64,000 nt of DNA from Pedobacter insulae (GTDB lineage Bacteria > Bacteroidota > Bacteroidia > Sphingobacteriales > Sphingobacteriaceae): positions 78,208 through 142,207 of the forward strand of contig NZ_FOPP01000011.1 in assembly GCF_900113525.1 (NCBI RefSeq), in the 5' to 3' direction. Positions 59,582 to 64,000 of the stretch are shown piece after piece (within the stretch, counting starts at the first letter, position 1; each line of letters starts with the position of its first letter). A program made the translations under genes and the position numbers. The notes under the pieces are model-generated. The model worked only from the letters and a program-made list of their open reading frames with translations, was not told the origin of the DNA and searched no databases.

Positions 59582-60283
59582 GTGGGTTTAAAAAGAGCAT
59601 TTTTTTTACTGGTAATACTTATTTCGCTCGTTGCCGATGTGCATGCGCAGATTAATGGAATTGTTTTCGACCAAGCCTCTAGAAAGCCAATTGCTCATGT
59701 TGAAATAATAAACCTTACGAATCAGGAGAAAACGGTTAGCAATGATTATGGTGAATTCACGATTATAGCAAAAATGAACCATCTTTTGGTTTTTCGCAGG
59801 CCAGGGTATAGGTCGGATACGCTCATGTTGGTCGACCTCAAGCCATTGAGAAGGTACATGGCGGTAGACAAGAACATTTTAAGTACCGTGGTAATTTCCG
59901 GACAGCAAACCCTGAGGGAACAATATGCGCATGTTTTCAATAAAGCAAATCCAATCCTATTAAAACAAGGAAGAGGTTTACTTTTTTATCCCTCTAACTA
60001 TTTTACTAAAGAAAGCAAGCATGCTCGGCAATTTGTAAAGATGTTGAAAAGGGAAGAGAAGGAGAAAATAATAGACAGAAGGTTTAATTTAAAGACCGTT
60101 GCCTCATTGCTACCTATCAAGCAACCAGAACTGGATGCGTTTTTAGTGCTTTACCGACCAACACTACAATTTATAGAGCGTGCAAAAGCTGAAGATTTTA
60201 AAAATTATGTGCTACATTGCTATCAGAAATTTAAGTTATTACCCTCAGAAAAACGCGGGTTACCATCTTTAAAAGCTGGATAA
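59582..60283 (+). CDS. Exported CarboxypepD_reg-like protein, paralogue B
   Basis: A 233-residue protein starting at GTG. The signal peptide is about 1-22 (ending ADVHAQ). The beta sandwich covers about 23-105 (INGIVFDQASRKPIAHVEI, SNDYGEFTIIAKMNHL). The helical C-terminal domain covers about 130-233 (LVLYRPTLQFIERAKAEDF near 190 and KRGLPSLKAG at the end), which parallels paralogue A in order and spacing. N-terminal sandwich plus helical domain is the same architecture, and the two genes flank the M1 peptidase and VF530 genes. Function unknown. Its -7 element is only three bases from the GTG. Confidence 0.76.
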   Translation: MGLKRAFFLLVILISLVADVHAQINGIVFDQASRKPIAHVEIINLTNQEKTVSNDYGEFTIIAKMNHLLVFRRPGYRSDTLMLVDLKPLRRYMAVDKNILSTVVISGQQTLREQYAHVFNKANPILLKQGRGLLFYPSNYFTKESKHARQFVKMLKREEKEKIIDRRFNLKTVASLLPIKQPELDAFLVLYRPTLQFIERAKAEDFKNYVLHCYQKFKLLPSEKRGLPSLKAG

Positions 60284-60288
60284 ATTAG

Positions 60289-60296
60289 TATATTTA
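60289..60296 (+). promoter_or_regulatory. Candidate -7 element of the ThuA gene
   Basis: TATATTTA, one base from consensus, 25 nt before the ATG at 60322. Confidence 0.45.
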
Positions 60297-60321
60297 TAAT
60301 CTAATCCCTAACTAATTAGCC

Positions 60322-61059
60322 ATGTATAAAGTGAAGCAATTTATCCCCTTTATTTTACTTGCATCGATATTTTTTAGCTTTAACACATCCTGCCAGGGTA
60401 AAAGTAAAAAGACAAGTGTACTTGTTTTTTCGTTAACCAAAGGTTATAGACACAGCTCAATTCCTGCAGGGATAACGGCTATCAAAAAGTTAGGCACTGA
60501 AAACGGTTTCCAAGTTGATGCCACAGAAGATGCCGCTGCTTTTACAGCAGAGAATTTAAAAAATTATAAATTACTGGTTTTTTTAAGTCCAACAGGAACA
60601 GATGTTTTCAATGCCGATCAGAAAGCGGCCTTAAAAGAATATATTAACAAAGGGGGAGCTTTGGTTGGCATTCATGCCGCTACAGACTTTAGCTATGAGT
60701 GGGAGTGGTATGGGAAAATGATTGGTGGCTATTTTGAGAGTCACCCCAATGTGCAAGAAATAAAATTAGATATTGTAATGCCCCAAAATAAAATGGTAAA
60801 GGGACTACCACAGCCCTGGATGCATAAAGATGAGTGGTATAATTTCAAAAACTTTAACCGTGATGTTAAGGTTTTAATTAAGGCTGATGAAACATCTTAT
60901 AAGGGTGGTAATATGAAAAATGATCATCCAATTAGCTGGTATCACGAATTCGATGGTGGAAAAGTTTTTTACACGGCCATGGGACATACGAAAGAATGTT
61001 TTGTGGATCCTTTGTTCATTAAGCATTTATGGGCAGGAATGAAATGGGCTATGAATTAA
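60322..61059 (+). CDS. ThuA-domain lipoprotein
   Basis: A 245-residue protein. The N-terminal signal (FIPFILLASIFFSF) ends in a lipobox-like NTSC with Cys at residue 24. The ThuA glutamine-amidotransferase-like fold covers about 30-245: VLVFSLTKGYRHSSIPAGI near 33, LKEYINKGGALVGIHAATDF near 108 and WYHEFDGGKVFYTAMGHTKE near 208. ThuA domains occur in carbohydrate-related enzymes of Bacteroidota; the trehalose-utilisation name comes from rhizobia. The substrate is unknown. A 60-codon frame follows 7 nt downstream. Confidence 0.88.
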   Translation: MYKVKQFIPFILLASIFFSFNTSCQGKSKKTSVLVFSLTKGYRHSSIPAGITAIKKLGTENGFQVDATEDAAAFTAENLKNYKLLVFLSPTGTDVFNADQKAALKEYINKGGALVGIHAATDFSYEWEWYGKMIGGYFESHPNVQEIKLDIVMPQNKMVKGLPQPWMHKDEWYNFKNFNRDVKVLIKADETSYKGGNMKNDHPISWYHEFDGGKVFYTAMGHTKECFVDPLFIKHLWAGMKWAMN

Positions 61060-61066
61060 ATAAGAA

Positions 61067-61249
61067 ATGATTCGAATAAACGACGATACCCCTATTGAGC
61101 AACTTCAAGATATTAAAATCGGAGATTTGGTAACTGATACCTTTAGTAAAACAGGATTGGTAGAAAGCATCGAAATTACTGACGATGGATTGTACCGGAT
61201 CTATGAATTCCATTTAGTTACCGGTAGAGTGATTTTAACCAAACGGTAA
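61067..61249 (+). CDS. Small hypothetical protein, 60 residues
   Basis: A 60-residue acidic protein starting MIRINDDTPIEQL and containing IGDLVTDTFSKTGLVESIE and YRIYEFHLVTGRVIL, which looks like a small beta-barrel with even residue use. It starts 7 nt after the ThuA stop on the same strand. Ordinary codon use and close spacing support a real gene, though I cannot name a family. No signal or membrane segment is present. Confidence 0.58.
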   Translation: MIRINDDTPIEQLQDIKIGDLVTDTFSKTGLVESIEITDDGLYRIYEFHLVTGRVILTKR

Positions 61250-61461
61250 AGGAATTTGCAAGCCCGCCTTTAAACTCTTGCTGTGTAAAAAAGATGAATG
61301 ATGAGCAATAAATTGCCTTTTTTGCACCATCATAGAGCAAGTTTTCATTAATGAAATCGGTGATAAATGATTGTGCTGTGTGGTAAAAGAAGATTGTTTA
61401 GGTAGCTTTTCCATTATGGCGTTTGATTTGACTAGTTAAAGGTATTTAAAAGTCAGATGCC

Positions 61462-62559
61462 ATGTCGTTACAAACTTTATCAAGCTATTTAATGCCTTCA
61501 TGTTTTGCCTTAATGCTACTTCCAAATAAACACCAAGCACAAGGTTTAGGAAATGCTTTGGAGTTCAATACCCAACTATCCATTCAAGTATTTTCAGACG
61601 GAGCAAATAAAATTGCAGGTTACGCAACTGGGAAATCTTTAGCCTACCATTTTAGCCTGCTAAATGATTTAAATTTAAAGGGCATTGACGTAGTTTTTAA
61701 CTATAAAGATTTGAGTAAAATCCATGTAGTTGAAAAGCTAGAACCAGGTGAATTTGGAAACATGTTTGCCTTAATCGGTATGCTCAATTTTTCGATGGGC
61801 AATCGAAGGTTAAGGCTGGTTTTATCGCCAGGAATGGGGATTAGTTATTTAGCTAAAACGTGGTATACCCACAGTAATCCAATTACCAGCAGTCATCTCA
61901 ATTTTTCACCTACGGCAAACCTAAAGTTGAGTTTGGGTCTTAATGCCTATAAAGCAATTTTGGCTGGCTTAAGTATCGCACATTATTCAAATGCTGCTAT
62001 GCGCGTTCCAAATAATGGATTAAATATTGTCGACTTCAATCTGGGCGTAAAGAAGTATCTCATTCAACATAAACCCATTAAGCTGGTTCAGTATGAGAAT
62101 CCGGATTTTAACAAACACAATTTAGAGTTGGGTGTAAATATCGGGTACAGAGGCGTATTCTATCAGAAACGGAACTTGTATAAATCAGGTGTTTTTTTTG
62201 GATACAAATATAATTTTAACCCTTCTTTTGGCCTAAGCACCGGCATGGATGCAGTTTACTACTATTCCGTCTTCGATAGCAAGCGTTATACAGCAACTTA
62301 TCAGTCTAAGGCAACATCCTTAACTAGCTGGAGAGTAGGAGTAGGGGCGGGTCCAACAATAAGTATTCGAAGATTGAGCTTGACGGCAATTTATGGACGC
62401 TATCTTTATTTTAACAGTTACTGGCCAATTTATACCTATTGGAACGGGAGCGTTAAATACAAAGCAAATAATTGGCTGGCCATCCAAGCTAAACTATATG
62501 GACATAGAGAGGAAGTAGACTTTTTAGGGATTGGAGTGCTGTTTAATTGGGCTTTGTAA
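61462..62559 (+). CDS. PagL-like lipid A deacylase / acyloxyacyl hydrolase family outer-membrane protein
   Basis: A 365-residue protein with a signal-like N-terminus (about 1-27, ending KHQAQG) and an alternating beta-barrel pattern ending in a hydrophobic last strand (LGIGVLFNWAL). The stretch GLSIAHYSNAAMRVPNNG near 172 matches the H-x-S-N-A...PN-x-G signature of lipid A 3-O-deacylases, with the catalytic His and Ser. PagL removes the 3-position acyl chain of lipid A in the outer membrane. The barrel here is longer than the roughly 170-residue PagL, so there is an extra C-terminal half (about 205-365). Activity is inferred. Confidence 0.72.
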   Translation: MSLQTLSSYLMPSCFALMLLPNKHQAQGLGNALEFNTQLSIQVFSDGANKIAGYATGKSLAYHFSLLNDLNLKGIDVVFNYKDLSKIHVVEKLEPGEFGNMFALIGMLNFSMGNRRLRLVLSPGMGISYLAKTWYTHSNPITSSHLNFSPTANLKLSLGLNAYKAILAGLSIAHYSNAAMRVPNNGLNIVDFNLGVKKYLIQHKPIKLVQYENPDFNKHNLELGVNIGYRGVFYQKRNLYKSGVFFGYKYNFNPSFGLSTGMDAVYYYSVFDSKRYTATYQSKATSLTSWRVGVGAGPTISIRRLSLTAIYGRYLYFNSYWPIYTYWNGSVKYKANNWLAIQAKLYGHREEVDFLGIGVLFNWAL

Positions 62560-62571
62560 ATTTTGTTTTAT

Positions 62572-63747
62572 CTAGATGCTTTTTTTGAACGCATTCACGA
62601 TATAAGCTACCGGTTGATAGAGTAAAGTTTCATTGATCATGATGGTGCCCTCATTTGCAGCGTTTGGCATTGGCATTCGGATATTAAATTCTTGATTAAG
62701 TTTTGCCTGCATCTTTTTAGCATCAATATTTTTCGCCAGTTTAATGCTGTAAATATTTGTGCCTCCAGCTAACGGTTCAATCTTAATACCTGGGAGCTGG
62801 TTCAAACTACTTGCTATTTCTTTAGCTGCATTGATTGCATTGTTTAAGCGAGTTTCAAACCCTTCTAACCGATATAAAGCCATCGCTGCGTTAGTCCAAT
62901 TTCCATACATGGCACCCCCATGTATTTTTATTAAATGCGCCATTTTATCAATAACTTCTTTCGGCCCGCAAAGCATTGCTCCCGCACTTGCACCCAAATA
63001 TTTATAGAGCGAAATATAAGTAGTGTCAAAATAAGATGCATATTCTTTGATAGAAACACCGGTCCAAGCAGAGGCCATAAAAAGCCTTGCTCCATCAAGG
63101 TGAAGTTTGATGTTGTTACTTCGGCAATAAGCACTAATTTTTTTAATCTCCTCCAATGGCACAAACTTTCCATCCGTTCTGCGAACAGGATTTTCTATCG
63201 ATACTGCACCAATTCCACTTTCAAAAACTTCTTCGTTTTTTAAATTCGCTATGGCACTGTGTAGCTGTTCGGCGGTAAAATAAGTTTCGTCTTTAGCCAA
63301 TGGCATTAAGCGTTTTTGAAATAAAGATTGTGCTGCATCGGCTTCATCACGATAAACATGACTAGTGTCTTGTACAAATACCTTCGTCTTATCGCCACTT
63401 AACACTGCTATTGCCAGCTGATTGGCCATGGTGCCACTAGGCATAAAAATTGCCTTTTCTTTGCCCGTTAATTCACAAAACTTTTCTTCGAGTGCTTCGA
63501 TAACACCCCCAACACCGTATCTATCCTTTACAATAGCAGTTGCCGCATGTGCTTTTTGCAACTCATTCAGATAATCTCCAGGCTCGAACATTTCACCGTC
63601 TCCAAATAATTTGATCACTTTTGGGGCGACATCAGGGAATTGATTTTTGTTAGGGTCAAATGCTGCGGCCGTTCCAAAAGGAACAACAATTGGTAGCAAG
63701 CCAAGGCTAGATTTTTTGAGGAAGTTTCTTCTATTAAATGCAATCAT
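62572..63747 (-). CDS. Threonine aldolase-like PLP enzyme with Tat signal
   Basis: A 391-residue fold-type I PLP enzyme of the beta-eliminating lyase/L-threonine aldolase family. The catalytic region has FMPSGTMANQLAIAVL near 98, LHLDGARLFMASAWTG near 217 and the PLP-lysine motif YISLYKYLGASAGAML near 248. Unusually for this cytoplasmic family the N-terminus reads FNRRNFLKKSSLGLLPIVVPFG, a twin-arginine export signal, so it should be exported folded with its cofactor. The natural substrate is unknown. A TATCTTAG element (63779-63786) lies 31 nt upstream. It is convergent with the PagL-like gene, 12 bp apart. Confidence 0.85.
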   Translation of the reverse strand: MIAFNRRNFLKKSSLGLLPIVVPFGTAAAFDPNKNQFPDVAPKVIKLFGDGEMFEPGDYLNELQKAHAATAIVKDRYGVGGVIEALEEKFCELTGKEKAIFMPSGTMANQLAIAVLSGDKTKVFVQDTSHVYRDEADAAQSLFQKRLMPLAKDETYFTAEQLHSAIANLKNEEVFESGIGAVSIENPVRRTDGKFVPLEEIKKISAYCRSNNIKLHLDGARLFMASAWTGVSIKEYASYFDTTYISLYKYLGASAGAMLCGPKEVIDKMAHLIKIHGGAMYGNWTNAAMALYRLEGFETRLNNAINAAKEIASSLNQLPGIKIEPLAGGTNIYSIKLAKNIDAKKMQAKLNQEFNIRMPMPNAANEGTIMINETLLYQPVAYIVNAFKKSI

Positions 63748-63869
63748 AATTTATCTTCGTAAAAGAGAGTTTGATAAACTAAGATACAAGTTTGTTAAGC
63801 AAACTTTTTATGGTGTTGTAACGATTTGTCTATTATTCTCGTACATGTAAAAAAACAATCCATTTCGTG

Positions 63870-63971
63870 ATGAAGAAAGTATCTATATTAATTTGTTTGG
63901 TGGCCCTTGGATATTACGGTTCGAATAGTGCCAGCTATTTCGGTCTGTTAGTGCCAGCGATTACGGTTTAA
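63870..63971 (+). CDS. Possible 33-residue exported peptide near the window end
   Basis: A short frame encodes a hydrophobic, signal-like peptide beginning MKKVSILICLVALGYYG and ending at TAA. It holds two copies of AGTGCCAGC 24 bp apart. It could be a small secreted peptide, or the start of a longer gene broken by a frameshift or cut by chance. The window ends 29 bases later, so this cannot be settled here. Confidence 0.3.
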   Translation: MKKVSILICLVALGYYGSNSASYFGLLVPAITV

Positions 63972-64000
63972 ATGATGCCACTTTAATGGTTTAGTTTTTA

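Noticed and set aside
61235..61414. Minus-strand frame of 59 codons beginning MEKLPKQSS
   Set aside because: It overlaps the end of the small plus-strand gene, has unusual composition (many His, Ser, Met and Lys), no promoter or signal, and probably arises in non-coding DNA.

Overview
The window reads as chromosomal DNA of a member of the Bacteroidota, most likely the Sphingobacteriaceae (Pedobacter-like). This rests on general impression of the proteins plus three direct signs: promoters of the phylum type (TTTG, about 20 bp, TAnnTTTG), the lack of Shine-Dalgarno sequences, and families typical of the phylum (TlpA-like thioredoxins with DUF4369-type N-termini, DUF2723, YtxJ, SigK/RskA, CHASE3 hybrid kinases, GH3, GxxExxY). 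No database search was possible. Coding density is high, no intergenic stretch exceeds 300 bases, and there is no rRNA operon, CRISPR array, insertion sequence, prophage or recognisable defence island.

Layout. 1-6 kb: partial pirin, SulP anion transporter, FabV enoyl reductase, UvrA. 6-9 kb: a three-gene minus-strand cassette of flavoprotein, methyltransferase and type III polyketide synthase, the only clear secondary-metabolite locus. 9-16 kb: Nnr, ECF sigma/anti-sigma pair, LipA, OsmC, a 40-residue lipoprotein with YtxJ, RibH, a TPR membrane protein, RecF and a DUF721/DciA-like protein. 16-32 kb: convergent TlpA-type thioredoxins, a 57-residue lipoprotein, two FKBP isomerases, Ndk, NrnA, TatD, GxxExxY, asparaginase, an MBL/rhodanese protein, polyprenyl synthase with TerC, and an M28 peptidase. 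32-42 kb (mostly minus): RecJ, LptB, GH3 and CBS genes, an MBL protein, a receiver protein, YceI and a large DUF2723 membrane protein. 42-44.5 kb: tRNA-Gln(UUG), Prs, L25/Ctc and Pth. 44.5-55 kb (minus): a signalling block of CHASE3 hybrid kinase, CheR and second hybrid kinase, then an operon of LytS-like kinase, esterase, thioredoxin and LytTR regulator. 55-64 kb: ArsC-like reductase, receiver protein, an M1 peptidase flanked by two paralogous exported proteins, VF530, ThuA, a PagL-like outer-membrane deacylase, and a Tat-signal PLP lyase.

How parts work together. Prs, L25 and Pth serve nucleotide supply and translation. RecF, RecJ and UvrA serve DNA repair. YtxJ, TlpA-like proteins, OsmC and the ArsC-like protein form a thiol-redox theme. 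The LytS-like/LytTR operon has a clean two-copy direct repeat upstream (55074-55108) that matches the spacing of LytTR operators and suggests autoregulation. The most general regulatory signal is that at least eight genes have their -7 element only 3-6 nt from the start codon, which predicts leaderless or nearly leaderless mRNAs. I see no convincing wholly new system. The best leads are the leaderless promoters, the LytTR locus, the polyketide cassette and several phased or palindromic intergenic repeats.
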